64,000 nucleotides of DNA from Verrucomicrobium spinosum DSM 4136 = JCM 18804. Lineage in GTDB: Bacteria > Verrucomicrobiota > Verrucomicrobiia > Verrucomicrobiales > Verrucomicrobiaceae. Of the stretch, positions 9,188 through 18,270 are shown in pieces; the stretch's first letter is position 1; the number at the start of each line of letters is the position of its first letter. The stretch spans positions 4,001,105-4,065,104 of the forward strand of contig NZ_ABIZ01000001.1 in NCBI RefSeq assembly GCF_000172155.1, given 5' to 3'. The notes under the pieces were generated by a model, which searched no databases, had not been told where the DNA came from, and saw only the letters and a list, made by a program, of their open reading frames with translations. Made by a program: the position numbers and the translations under genes.

Positions 9188-11304
9188 CAGGTGAATGACG
9201 CGCGGAGGGCGGGCAGCGCAAGTGTCAATCCCACCGAAGTGCCTCCACCCGGAGTGCTCTGCAAGGACAGCTCCGTGTGTAGTTTCCTTGATCTCTCCCT
9301 CATGCCCTGCAGGCCAAAGTGCCCGCCAGACACGGACATCTTGCTGGGATCAAAGCCCTTGCCATCGTCGGCCACCGTGAGCCGCAACACCTGGGCATCG
9401 GTCTCGACCTTGACAATCACCTTTTGAGGCAGCGCATATTTCAGAGCATTGTTCACGGCCTCCCGGGCGATGCGCAGGAGATGATGCTGGACGAGCGGCG
9501 GCAGGGGAGGAATCTCGCCGTGCACTTCCACCTGAATCGGGATCGCCGTCGTCGTCTGCAGGTGATCGACGAGCCCTTGGAGAGCCTCGGGAAGCGGCAC
9601 CTCATTGCGTGAGGCGTCACGCAGATCCCAGACAAAGTCCCGGGTTTCCGTCTGAAGCCGGGAAAGCAGTTTGCGCTGCTGTTCCAGAAGCTGGCGCGCC
9701 TTGTCATCGGCCACCCGCGGCGTCGCGGCGTCCAGGCGCAGGGAGAGGCCGGCCAGTTCCTGTTCTAGCGTGTCATGAAACTCCCGCGCAATGCGTTGCC
9801 GTTCCTCCAAAACTGCCTCCTGCTGCGTCTTCAGTTGCAAGAGACCCAGCTGCCGGTTCACCTGTAGCTTGAGCAGACCAGCCCATGCGGCCACGAGCAC
9901 GCCCGCACCGGCGACTCCCGCCAGCGCCAGCGCCAGACGCCGGGCATTCCACCAGGACGGTGCCGTCAGCAGCAGAGCATCCTCCGGCTGACGAAGCCAC
10001 AGGTCATAGGAGGTGGGGAAGGTGCGGTACCCCTCTGACCGGGTGGAACTGACCCGGCACAACCCGGTGAATTGCACCCTCGAACCCGGCTCAAACATCA
10101 TCGCAGGGGATGCCGGGCCGATCACCTTGAAGCTGGTCGATTCCACCTCGGCCACCCAGACATTCGCTGTCCCGGACCGTTGCAGAATCTTGGCATTGAC
10201 CACCACGAGCTCAGAATCGCAGCTGCCGTTGGCCAACTCCTTGGCCGTGACTGCGACTGGTGCCGGAGTAGTGCCGCGAGCGGTCACGCGAAAAACTGCG
10301 TCTGCCAGCATGGCACTGAAGTTGCCCATCTGGGGAAAGCCCAGCGCTTCCACATCATCTCCAGGTTCCAGTGGTTCCGCGTATGGCGTGTGGACAAACA
10401 GGCTGCGGGTTCCTTCCCGGAGATAGAAGCCGCCGCCCAGCACGCCGCTGAGCGCCGTGCCCTTCACCTTCACCCGATGAATATCGGGATTGCGATTGGC
10501 AGCGGCCAGGAGCGCTGCCACGGAGACGGGGGGGAGGTCAAAAGGGTCTGGGGGTGGGGGAGCGCTGATGGTAATGGCCCGAATGTCGGCGACCCGGACG
10601 TAGGGATGCACCAGCTGACGGCGATCATTGATCGCCCCCGCCGCCAGCCCAGTGACTTTGAGCTGTGCATCGACAAAGTCGTGGGTGTCTTCCGGTGGAT
10701 TCTGGTCGAAACGCACCTCTGCCACGCCATCTCGCGTGTTGAGCCGGAGGCTGGCGGTGTTTTCCCCTGTGAGCTCCATCGAGCGTCCCACGCCATCCAG
10801 TTCCACCAGTTGATAGTGATAGCGCCCGTCCACGAGATCGTCCGGAGTCACCTTCACCGGGCTGGGCAGCGGCCCTTCACCCAGGATCTCCACCGACTCT
10901 GGAGCAATCCCACCGATGTACAAGCCAGGGACGCGAGTCCCTTTCACCCGCAATCGCATGCCCGGCCGCATGGAGCGTCCGGACTTGGAATTCCGTATGA
11001 AGGTGGCTCCCGACTCATCCTGGAGAAAGACGGTGCCGCCGGGATCTACAAAGGTCACCGTGGCATCCAGTTGCACAGGGGGCTGCAATTCCGGATCGAT
11101 CTCCGGATAGCGGGCCACCTCATTGGCGCGGCGCAGGATGTTGGCATTCGCCACAGGCGCGACCGTCGCCGGGGCGGCAGGCGGGATTTGAGAGAAGGCG
11201 TCGGGAGTCCCCACACCTAGAATGAGGCACACGGTCAGCAAGGCTGGGAGGGAAAGGGGGCTCATGGTGACCGGGAAAAACATAGCCCTTTCCTCAAAGT
11301 TCAA
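9187..11304 (-). CDS. Sensor histidine kinase with OB-like sensor
   Basis: The 705-residue membrane kinase has a signal/anchor near the N-terminus and a large extracytoplasmic part (about 40-450) made of repeated OB-fold-like beta modules (TVTFVDPGGTVFLQDESGA, later VKGTALSGVLGGGFYLREG). A membrane helix follows at about 453-473, then a HisKA_3 dimerisation domain with phospho-His near 510 (IAREFHDTLEQELAGL) and an HATPase domain (AREAVNNALKYA, VADDGKGFD). HisKA_3 kinases pair with NarL-type regulators, matching the downstream gene. The ligand is unknown; an internal ATG seven codons in could be the true start. Confidence 0.93.
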   Translation of the reverse strand: MNFEERAMFFPVTMSPLSLPALLTVCLILGVGTPDAFSQIPPAAPATVAPVANANILRRANEVARYPEIDPELQPPVQLDATVTFVDPGGTVFLQDESGATFIRNSKSGRSMRPGMRLRVKGTRVPGLYIGGIAPESVEILGEGPLPSPVKVTPDDLVDGRYHYQLVELDGVGRSMELTGENTASLRLNTRDGVAEVRFDQNPPEDTHDFVDAQLKVTGLAAGAINDRRQLVHPYVRVADIRAITISAPPPPDPFDLPPVSVAALLAAANRNPDIHRVKVKGTALSGVLGGGFYLREGTRSLFVHTPYAEPLEPGDDVEALGFPQMGNFSAMLADAVFRVTARGTTPAPVAVTAKELANGSCDSELVVVNAKILQRSGTANVWVAEVESTSFKVIGPASPAMMFEPGSRVQFTGLCRVSSTRSEGYRTFPTSYDLWLRQPEDALLLTAPSWWNARRLALALAGVAGAGVLVAAWAGLLKLQVNRQLGLLQLKTQQEAVLEERQRIAREFHDTLEQELAGLSLRLDAATPRVADDKARQLLEQQRKLLSRLQTETRDFVWDLRDASRNEVPLPEALQGLVDHLQTTTAIPIQVEVHGEIPPLPPLVQHHLLRIAREAVNNALKYALPQKVIVKVETDAQVLRLTVADDGKGFDPSKMSVSGGHFGLQGMRERSRKLHTELSLQSTPGGGTSVGLTLALPALRASFT

Positions 11305-11574
11305 GCAAGCTGGAGCTTGAGGAATTCGTACGGGTCACAGACCCCATATACAGCATGGTCGCCCGGGACAAGGATTCCCGCGCTCGAGCCCTGATCTTGT
11401 CGGCAATGGATGTTCACGGCTACTTCCCGCCAATCCACTGATGGACGCCCGCTTTGTGGCAAGCGGCGCAGATGGGGATGGCGGGGTCATGAACGAAATT
11501 CCCAAATAGCTACGAGGATGACCAGACTGCGCGTTTGTGATTAAATCCCACTTCCACCATACGTTTCCGCTTCC

Positions 11575-12570
11575 ATGAGCTCCGAACCCCAACCGCTGAC
11601 ACGCCGTCGTCTCCTAAAACAAACCTTTGCTTTCAGCGCGGCTGCGCTCCTGGGTCAGGGTTATCGTCATGTATCGGCTCAAGAAGTCGTCAAGACGGCC
11701 AGTCACCTGCTCATGATCGGAGATTGGGGGCCGGACAAGGACTGGAAGCCTCAGGAGGCCGTGGCGCGTGGCATGGCGACCTATGCCAAGGACATGACCG
11801 TGAAGCCTGAGGCGTTGTTCCTGTTGGGGGACAACTTCTACGGCTCATTCAAAGGCGGGCTGAAAAATCCCCGCTGGAAGTCCCAGTTTGAGGACATGTA
11901 CCCGACCAGCGTGTTCCCTGGTCCCTGCTACGCCATGCTTGGCAATCACGACTACGACGATGAGCCAGAGATCAAGCTGAAGGCGCAGCTCGCCTATGCG
12001 GCAGAGAACCCCGGCACCCGGTGGACGATGCCTGCCAAATGGTACCGCATGGAGCATCCTCAGGTGAATCCACTCATGACGGTGCTGGTACTGGACAGCA
12101 ACTACAAAAACCGGGTGGCCTCCCTGACGCAGGACGAAAAGCAGGCCCAGGACAAATGGCTCCGGGCGGAGCTGGCCAAGCCCCGTACCACTCCCTGGTT
12201 GGTGGTGATGGGGCACCACCCGCTCTACACCAACGGCGTGCACGGCGACAGCAAGACACTCATCGCTGCCTGGGACAAGCTCTTCCGCGAACACGAAGTG
12301 GACTTCTACTTCTGCGGCCACGATCACGATATGCAACACATGGAGTTCGAGGGGCACCCCACCTCCTTCGTGCTTTCTGGCGGGGGCGGGGCCCGCGTTC
12401 GTGAGTTCAAGAACGGAGTGGTGCACGGACCCTTTGGTCAAGCCATTCACGGCTTCACGCACCTGGAAGTCACCCAGGACCGGTTTGTCGTGCGCCACAT
12501 TGATGCGAACCGGAAGCTTCTGCATGCCTTTGAGAAAGACCGGAGCAGCAAGGTGACGATCGTGAGCTGA
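11575..12570 (+). CDS. Secreted acid-phosphatase-like phosphoesterase
   Basis: The 331-residue metallophosphoesterase resembles tartrate-resistant (purple) acid phosphatases. The N-terminus LTRRRLLKQTFAFSAAALLG is Tat-like. All dinuclear-metal blocks are present in order: MIGDWGPD, LLGDNFYG, LGNHDYDD, VMGHHPLYT and CGHDHDMQH. It should hydrolyse phosphate monoesters outside the cytoplasm. The PL6 lyase starts 16 bp after its stop, so the two are probably co-transcribed. Confidence 0.9.
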   Translation: MSSEPQPLTRRRLLKQTFAFSAAALLGQGYRHVSAQEVVKTASHLLMIGDWGPDKDWKPQEAVARGMATYAKDMTVKPEALFLLGDNFYGSFKGGLKNPRWKSQFEDMYPTSVFPGPCYAMLGNHDYDDEPEIKLKAQLAYAAENPGTRWTMPAKWYRMEHPQVNPLMTVLVLDSNYKNRVASLTQDEKQAQDKWLRAELAKPRTTPWLVVMGHHPLYTNGVHGDSKTLIAAWDKLFREHEVDFYFCGHDHDMQHMEFEGHPTSFVLSGGGGARVREFKNGVVHGPFGQAIHGFTHLEVTQDRFVVRHIDANRKLLHAFEKDRSSKVTIVS

Positions 12571-12586
12571 TCCCTCCGTTCTCACC

Positions 12587-13912
12587 ATGAACCCAAGCCT
12601 CGCCCTGGCAGGCCTGCTGGCGCTCTGCATCCCAATGATCGGTGGCCGCCTGGCTGCGGCCGAGGTCGCAGTAGCGGATGCGGTTCAACTCCGCGCTGCC
12701 GCCGCCGCCGCCCGACCGGGGGATGTGCTGGTGATGAAGGACGGCACCTGGACGGATGTGGACCTCTTGCTTCAGGCCCATGGAACGGCAGAAGCCCCCA
12801 TCACCCTGCGGGCCGCCACGCCTGGAGTCGTTGTCATTTCCGGGAACTCAAGCCTGCGCATCGCCGGGAGTCATCTCACCGTGGAAGGCCTCTGGTTCAA
12901 GGACGCCCTTCCGACGAAGGGAGACGTCGTGAGCTTCCGGTTCGATGCGAAGAATCTGGCCAGCCACTGCCGCCTCACGCAATGCGCTATCACCGAGAGC
13001 GAGGGCGGTGGCGACGGCAAAGAACGCAAGTGGGTGTCTCTGTACGGCGCGTATCACAAAGTGGACCACTGCCACTTTGCCGGAAAGACGGGGAAGGGCA
13101 CGCTCATGGTGGTGTGGCTGGATGGCGGCGAGGCCTCCCACGTCATCGAGGCCAACTCCTTCGGCAAGCGCCTCAAGCTGGGCAAGAACGGCGGCGAGAT
13201 CCTAAGGGTGGGGGACAGTGATTCCTCCATGCAGAACGCGAGGTGCAGAGTGATGGGAAACCTCTTCGAGGAATGCAATGGGGAGGTCGAGGTGATCTCC
13301 AACAAGTCCTGTGAGAACGTGTATGAGGGCAACGTGTTTCGGAATTGCCAGGGCACCCTGACCCTCCGGCATGGAAATCGCTGCCGGGTGGCGGGCAATG
13401 CGTTTTTTGGCAATGGCCGTCCCCACACCGGCGGCATCCGCATCATAGGCGAGGGACATCGGGTGATCGGGAACTATCTGGAGAAGCTGGAGGGTGCTGA
13501 AGCCCGGGCTGCGATCTGCCTGATGAACGGCATCGAGAAGTCCCCGGCCAACGGGTATTTCCAGGTGAAGGACGCTTTGGTTACAGGCAACTACATCAAC
13601 CAGTGCCGGGAGAGCATCAACATCGGCTGTGCGGACAAGGACGTGAAAGCTCCGCTGGGACCTCTGAGCTCTGTGATGGCGGACAACGTGATCTACGCGA
13701 CGAATCGCATTGTGACGCTGCAGGGCACAGGTGCTGGTGTGCGCTGGAGCAGCGGAAAGGTTGGGGGAGCAGAGCTGGGGTATGTAGGCCCTGTGGAGCC
13801 CGTGCAGGCCCAAGAAGTGAGCTATGAGGCCTGGCTGAAAGCGACAGGGCGGAAGCCGATGGACGAAGGGTCGGTGGGGGCTTCGTGGATGAAGCGGATG
13901 CCGTCGTCGTAG
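12587..13912 (+). CDS. PL6 polysaccharide lyase (alginate/chondroitin)
   Basis: The 441-residue secreted beta-helix protein has signal peptide MNPSLALAGLLALCIPMIGG. It matches polysaccharide lyase family 6 (chondroitinase B and alginate lyases), which cut uronic-acid glycans by beta-elimination. Family blocks are NGGEILRVGDS, EVEVISNKSC and TLTLRHGNRC. K240 and R261 have the 21-residue spacing of the catalytic Lys/Arg pair in chondroitinase B. The substrate cannot be decided from sequence. This is the clearest glycan-degradation gene in the window. Confidence 0.9.
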   Translation: MNPSLALAGLLALCIPMIGGRLAAAEVAVADAVQLRAAAAAARPGDVLVMKDGTWTDVDLLLQAHGTAEAPITLRAATPGVVVISGNSSLRIAGSHLTVEGLWFKDALPTKGDVVSFRFDAKNLASHCRLTQCAITESEGGGDGKERKWVSLYGAYHKVDHCHFAGKTGKGTLMVVWLDGGEASHVIEANSFGKRLKLGKNGGEILRVGDSDSSMQNARCRVMGNLFEECNGEVEVISNKSCENVYEGNVFRNCQGTLTLRHGNRCRVAGNAFFGNGRPHTGGIRIIGEGHRVIGNYLEKLEGAEARAAICLMNGIEKSPANGYFQVKDALVTGNYINQCRESINIGCADKDVKAPLGPLSSVMADNVIYATNRIVTLQGTGAGVRWSSGKVGGAELGYVGPVEPVQAQEVSYEAWLKATGRKPMDEGSVGASWMKRMPSS

Positions 13913-13958
13913 CAGGCTGGCGGAGGTGAGGGGAGATTGAAAGCTCATCCGACAGGCG

Positions 13959-14091
13959 AAAGCGGCGTCGAGCCGCACGCACTCCAAGACGCTTCGCGAA
14001 GTTCGCAGGCGCTGGAGCAAAAGAGTCCTTCATCTGGCATGATCGCCCAACGCGCCAGCGTCTTGGAGTGCCGGTGGCTTGACACCGCTTT
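13959..14091. repeat. Imperfect 35-bp inverted repeat
   Basis: The left arm (13959-13993) and right arm (14057-14091) are inverted copies matching at 30 of 35 positions, including a perfect 15-bp core GCACTCCAAGACGCT at 13979-13993 and its complement at 14057-14071. The 63-bp interior shows no gene. It fills the gap between the lyase and the convergent PP2C gene. It looks like a REP/MITE-type palindromic unit; a transcription-end role is possible but there is no T-run. Confidence 0.7.
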
Positions 14092-14175
14092 GGCAGCCTC
14101 TGTGATTTCCTGCAATCCGCAGACCTCTTGCAGGGCTGGTGATTACCTCTGATTCAGTCCATTTCTGCTCCGTCG

Positions 14176-15102
14176 CTACTCACTAACCAAATTTCCCTCA
14201 GCGCCGTAGGCATCAGCGCCCTGAGGCCCCGAACCCGTGCTGGAGGCTTCCGCCGCCTCAGGCGCTTGTTTGCCGCTCGCCGCGGCGGGAATTTTCACCA
14301 CGGCCACGGTGGTGTTGTCCTGCCGGGGGTGGTGGGCTCCACGAACCGCGAACAGCAGGGCATCAGCTATCTTTCCGGCAGTCGTATTTGTGCCAAAAGC
14401 CAGCAGGTCCTGAATGGTTTCCGCGTCCAGCGTGAGCACTCCGTCGCTGGCCGCTATCAGGACGTCTCCCGGCTTCAGAGGGAACTTCTCCATCCGGGCA
14501 TCCACCAGGGTCAGAGGCAGCCCCATACAGGCTGATTGCAGCACGTGCCGGTCGGGGTGGAACTGGGCTTCTTGAGCGGTCATTTCGCCGCGCCTCACCC
14601 GATCATCGAGCAGGGGGGCAAGGGAGTGATCTGCATTGAGGCGCTGCAACTGCCCTTCCCGAAAGAGGAAAAGCGGGGAATCTCCTACGCTGATCCAGTG
14701 GGCATGGTCTGCGGTCACGACCAAACCGATGAAGGTGCTGCCCATGGGTGCCTGGTTCCACTGCAGGCGATGGCTCAGGTGATGCAGGGCCTCGTTGGCC
14801 GCTTCCAGAGCCACACGAAGCCGCCACGCAGCGGTCAGGGCACTCCGGCGGTAGGCCTTGATGAATTCACTGACCAGAAGGAAACTCGCCACGTTGCCTC
14901 CTATGTGCGCACCCAGACCATCTCCCAGGCCAACCAGCAGACGGGTGAAAGGGGGCTCCAGTTTCTCCGACACATCGCCAAAGGCATAGTAGTCCTCCTG
15001 CTTCTCGCGGTGACCAATATGCTGGCGGCCGGCGAAGTCCTTCTCGACCTCAAACCGCGGTCCTGGAGCTCTCAAGGGAGCTTTTTTCAAAGACGGAGTC
15101 AC
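14176..15102 (-). CDS. PP2C-family serine/threonine phosphatase
   Basis: The 308-residue protein is a metal-dependent PP2C phosphatase that would remove phosphate from Ser/Thr of regulatory proteins. Motifs in order are GHREKQEDYYAFGD, GLGDGLGAHIGGNVAS (the usual DG-GG metal site, here with extra Gly/Leu), GSTFIGLVV, ISVGDSPLFLF and VLIAASDGVLTL. There is no membrane segment. It starts 6 bp after galM ends on the same strand, so the two are probably co-transcribed. No partner kinase gene is nearby. Confidence 0.88.
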   Translation of the reverse strand: MTPSLKKAPLRAPGPRFEVEKDFAGRQHIGHREKQEDYYAFGDVSEKLEPPFTRLLVGLGDGLGAHIGGNVASFLLVSEFIKAYRRSALTAAWRLRVALEAANEALHHLSHRLQWNQAPMGSTFIGLVVTADHAHWISVGDSPLFLFREGQLQRLNADHSLAPLLDDRVRRGEMTAQEAQFHPDRHVLQSACMGLPLTLVDARMEKFPLKPGDVLIAASDGVLTLDAETIQDLLAFGTNTTAGKIADALLFAVRGAHHPRQDNTTVAVVKIPAAASGKQAPEAAEASSTGSGPQGADAYGAEGNLVSE

Positions 15103-15108
15103 ACCCAG

Positions 15109-16239
15109 TTATTCGACGCTGAACTTAAAGATGCATGTGTGCTGGTAGCTGTCCCCAGGAGAAAGTTTCGTGGTGGGGAACTCCGGCCGGTTGGGACTGT
15201 CTGGGAAGTGCTGTGTCTCCAGGCAGAAAGCATGACGTGCACCGTAGCTATGGCCCTTCTTGCCGGTGATCCCCAGATGGTTGGCCGTGTAGAGCTGTAC
15301 ACCAGGTTCTGTCGTCAAAACTTCCAGCACGCGCCCCGACTTGGGATCTTTGGCACGGGCGGCCACGCGGAGTCCAGATCCATCAAGAATGAAGTTATGA
15401 TCGTATCCCTTGCCCTGACGGAGCGGCTTGAAGTCCGCATTGATGCGCACCCCGATCTTATGAGGGCTGGTGAAGTCCAATGGAGTCCCGGCGACCGGGG
15501 AACGCTCACCTGTCGGGATCAAGGTGTCGTCTGTCGGTGTGTAGTAGTCGGCATTGATGCTCAACTCCTGACCCAGAATGTTGCCACTGCCTTCACCAGC
15601 GAGGTTGAAGTAGCTGTGGTTCGTCAGGTTGACGACCGTGGATTTGTCCGTGGTGGCACGGTATTCGATCTCCAGGCTGTTGTCATTCGTCAGCACATAG
15701 GTGACCTTGCATTGCAGCGTCCCGGGGTAACCCTCCTCGCCATCAGGGCTGGTGTAGGTGAGTTCCAGTCCAGCCCCACCCCGTTTCATCGGTCGGGCGG
15801 TCCAGACTTTTTTGTCAAAACCCACTCGACCACCATGCAGGTGGTTGGGGCCATTGTTCTTGGCCAACACATACTCCCGCCCATCGAGTGTGAACCTGCC
15901 ACCGGCGATCCGGTTTGCATAACGCCCGGTAATACAGCCGAAGAACGGGCTTGAGGACTCGTATTGGGCGAGGTTGTCAAAGCCCAGCACCACATCCTCG
16001 AACTGTCCCTGGCGGTCTGGTGCCGTGAGGCTGACAATCACCCCGCCATAGTTGGTAATCTTCGCCTCCATGCCCTTTTCATTGCGCAGGGTATAGAGAC
16101 TGACTTTCTGTCCGTTCTTGGTTTCGCCCCAAGATTCTTCTGTGACGGTCATATGGGTGCCGGATTGCAGCGATTGACAAGAAGCCAAAGTGCCTGACAG
16201 CAGGGCTGCCAGGCACAGGAAAGTCGGAATTAATTTCAT
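15109..16239 (-). CDS. galM: Aldose 1-epimerase lipoprotein
   Basis: Galactose mutarotase interconverts alpha- and beta-aldoses. The 376-residue product has a lipoprotein signal (MKLIPTFLCLAALLSGTLASC, lipobox LASC), so it acts outside the cytoplasm. Active-site blocks are NHLHGGRVGFDKK, VVNLTNHSYFNLAG and VLTTEPGVQLYTANHLG, carrying the expected His, His and Glu. An exported mutarotase suits conversion of sugars released by extracellular glycan breakdown. It lies 77 bp after aspS and directly before the PP2C gene. Confidence 0.92.
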   Translation of the reverse strand: MKLIPTFLCLAALLSGTLASCQSLQSGTHMTVTEESWGETKNGQKVSLYTLRNEKGMEAKITNYGGVIVSLTAPDRQGQFEDVVLGFDNLAQYESSSPFFGCITGRYANRIAGGRFTLDGREYVLAKNNGPNHLHGGRVGFDKKVWTARPMKRGGAGLELTYTSPDGEEGYPGTLQCKVTYVLTNDNSLEIEYRATTDKSTVVNLTNHSYFNLAGEGSGNILGQELSINADYYTPTDDTLIPTGERSPVAGTPLDFTSPHKIGVRINADFKPLRQGKGYDHNFILDGSGLRVAARAKDPKSGRVLEVLTTEPGVQLYTANHLGITGKKGHSYGARHAFCLETQHFPDSPNRPEFPTTKLSPGDSYQHTCIFKFSVE

Positions 16240-16316
16240 GGATTGGCGTGAGGAATTGGGCGCATTCTGAACAAATCGCCACCGACTGGCAATCCTGTTC
16301 GAACGTCGGCCCCTCC

Positions 16317-18122
16317 TTACGCCTGCTCTTCCGCCTTTTTCTCCTTCCAGGTGCTCTGGATGTAGATTTCGCGGAGCTGTTTGAAGTCGGCCGGACTCGG
16401 GCTGGCGGTCATCAGCTCCATGCCACGGTTGTTTTTCGGGAAGGCAATGACCTCACGGATGCTGTCCTCACCGGCGGCCAGCATGATGATGCGGTCCAGA
16501 CCGAGAGCCAGACCGCCGTGGGGCGGGGCACCAAACTGGAAGGCTTCAAGGATGTGGCTGAACATGATCTTCTGCTCCTCCTCGCTGACGCCGAGAACGC
16601 TGAACATCTTGGCCTGGAGATCACTCTCGTGGATCCGCAGGGATCCACCGCCCAGTTCACAACCGTTGAGCACCACGTCGTACGCGATGGCGCGTACTTC
16701 GCTGTACTTTCCTTCTTCCAGCAGCGGAATGTCTTCGGTCTTCGGCCGGGTGAATGGGTGGTGCACAGCGCACCATTTGGCGTCTTCCTCGCTGTAGGCG
16801 AGCAAGGGGAAGTCCACAACCCAGAGGAAGTTCAGCGCATCGCTGCCCTTCGTAGTGCCCATCATCTCAGCCACCTCAAGGCGGACGCGTCCCAGGATGG
16901 TGCAGGTGCTTTCCCATGGGCCAGCCACGAAGAAGACGATGTCGCCTTCCTCGATCTTCATGCGCTCAATGAGCGCCGCCTTTTCCTCATCGGTAAAGAA
17001 GCGCCAAAGCGGGGACTTGTACTCGCCGTTCTCATATTTGATGAACGCCAGCGTCTTCACGGGCAGACCCGCCTGGATGGCGATCTCGTTGAGACGGTTC
17101 ATCTGGCCGGTGGTGACGGAGGCGAAGCCCTTGGCGTTGATGGCACGAACCACTCCGCCGCCGTCGAGCACGCCGCGGAAGATCTTGAACTCGGTCTTGG
17201 TGAAGATGTCACCGAGGTCGGTGATCTCATTGCCGAAGCGGGTGTCGGGCTTGTCGATGCCGTAGCGGTCCATCGCCTCTTTCCACGTCATGCGCGGGAA
17301 GGGGAGGGGGATTTCCACGTCGCGACCGGCCTTGAACATGTCCTTGAGCAGGCCTTCCACGAGGTTGTAGATGTCTTCTTCCGTGGGGAAGGACATTTCG
17401 ATGTCCACCTGAGTGAACTCGGGCTGGCGGTCTGCACGGAGGTCTTCGTCACGGAAGCACTTGGCGATCTGGAAATAACGCTCGAGACCCGCGACCATGA
17501 GCAGCTGCTTGTACTGCTGGGGGGCCTGGGGCAGGGCATAGAACTTGCCCGGGCTCAGACGGGAGGGCACGAGGAAGTCACGCGCACCTTCCGGGGTGGA
17601 CTTGGAAAGGATCGGGGTCTCCACCTCCACAAAACCGTGGGCATCGAGGTAGTCACGCGTGGCCTTCGTCACCCGGTGACGGGTGCGCAGGTTCCGAGTC
17701 ATGCGCGGACGACGCAGGTCGAGGTAGCGGTACTTGAGACGCAGGTCTTCGTTGCTGAGCTCCTTGTCGAGCTGGAAGGGCAGCACCGCGGCCTTGTTGA
17801 GCATCGTGAGGCTGGAAACGACAAGCTCCACCTCACCGGTGGCGAGCTTGTCGTTGTTCGTGCCTTCGAGGCGCTTCACCACCTTGCCGGTGATCTGGAG
17901 GACGTCTTCATCACGGAGCTTGTGGCTGGCGGCAGCGGCTTCGGGGTTCTCCTCGGAACGGAAGACGATCTGAGTCACGCCTTCCCGGTCCCTCAAGTCC
18001 ACGAAAATGACGCCGCCCTGGTCGCGAGCCGAATTCACCCAGCCAGACAGCGTGACGGTTTCCCCGACGTGGGCGAGGCGCAGTTCGTTGCAGTGGTGCG
18101 TACGGTAGGTGTTCGGTTGCAT
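16317..18122 (-). CDS. aspS: Aspartyl-tRNA synthetase
   Basis: The 601-residue protein is a full bacterial-type class II AspRS that charges tRNA(Asp). It has an N-terminal OB anticodon-binding domain (SGWVNSARDQGGVIFVDLRD), the catalytic core with motif 2 (CFRDEDLRADRQPEFTQVD), the bacterial GAD insertion (about 290-420) and motif 3 (LALGLDRIIMLAAGEDSIRE). Residue 35 is Gln; family knowledge puts Leu there in Asp-specific enzymes and His in enzymes that also charge tRNA(Asn), so specificity is unclear. It heads an aspS-galM-PP2C gene run. Confidence 0.97.
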   Translation of the reverse strand: MQPNTYRTHHCNELRLAHVGETVTLSGWVNSARDQGGVIFVDLRDREGVTQIVFRSEENPEAAAASHKLRDEDVLQITGKVVKRLEGTNNDKLATGEVELVVSSLTMLNKAAVLPFQLDKELSNEDLRLKYRYLDLRRPRMTRNLRTRHRVTKATRDYLDAHGFVEVETPILSKSTPEGARDFLVPSRLSPGKFYALPQAPQQYKQLLMVAGLERYFQIAKCFRDEDLRADRQPEFTQVDIEMSFPTEEDIYNLVEGLLKDMFKAGRDVEIPLPFPRMTWKEAMDRYGIDKPDTRFGNEITDLGDIFTKTEFKIFRGVLDGGGVVRAINAKGFASVTTGQMNRLNEIAIQAGLPVKTLAFIKYENGEYKSPLWRFFTDEEKAALIERMKIEEGDIVFFVAGPWESTCTILGRVRLEVAEMMGTTKGSDALNFLWVVDFPLLAYSEEDAKWCAVHHPFTRPKTEDIPLLEEGKYSEVRAIAYDVVLNGCELGGGSLRIHESDLQAKMFSVLGVSEEEQKIMFSHILEAFQFGAPPHGGLALGLDRIIMLAAGEDSIREVIAFPKNNRGMELMTASPSPADFKQLREIYIQSTWKEKKAEEQA

Positions 18123-18219
18123 GGGGTGGGAAAAAGCGAGCGGGTGAAATGCCAGATTTCCGGGGGTTGCGCAAGTGGCATTGTGGTTTCTGCTTGGGCT
18201 CCTGCCCCGGAAATGAGAA

Positions 18220-18251
18220 GCCCCCGGGCCGGGAACTCCGGCACCGGGGGC
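18220..18251 (-). terminator. Probable terminator of propeller gene
   Basis: A GC-rich stem, GCCCCCGG at 18220-18227 pairing with CCGGGGGC at 18244-18251, lies 19 bp downstream of the beta-propeller gene stop. On the minus strand it is followed by TTCTCATTT, a weak U-rich tail. Confidence 0.6.
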
Positions 18252-18270
18252 AAAAGGGAGAGGGCAGGTG

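Noticed and set aside
11335-11592. 85-codon frame upstream of the acid-phosphatase-like gene
   Set aside because: It lies in a divergent promoter region, has no start context and no domain character.
14536-15954. 472-codon frame antisense to PP2C and galM
   Set aside because: It spans two well-supported genes on the opposite strand and has no motif.
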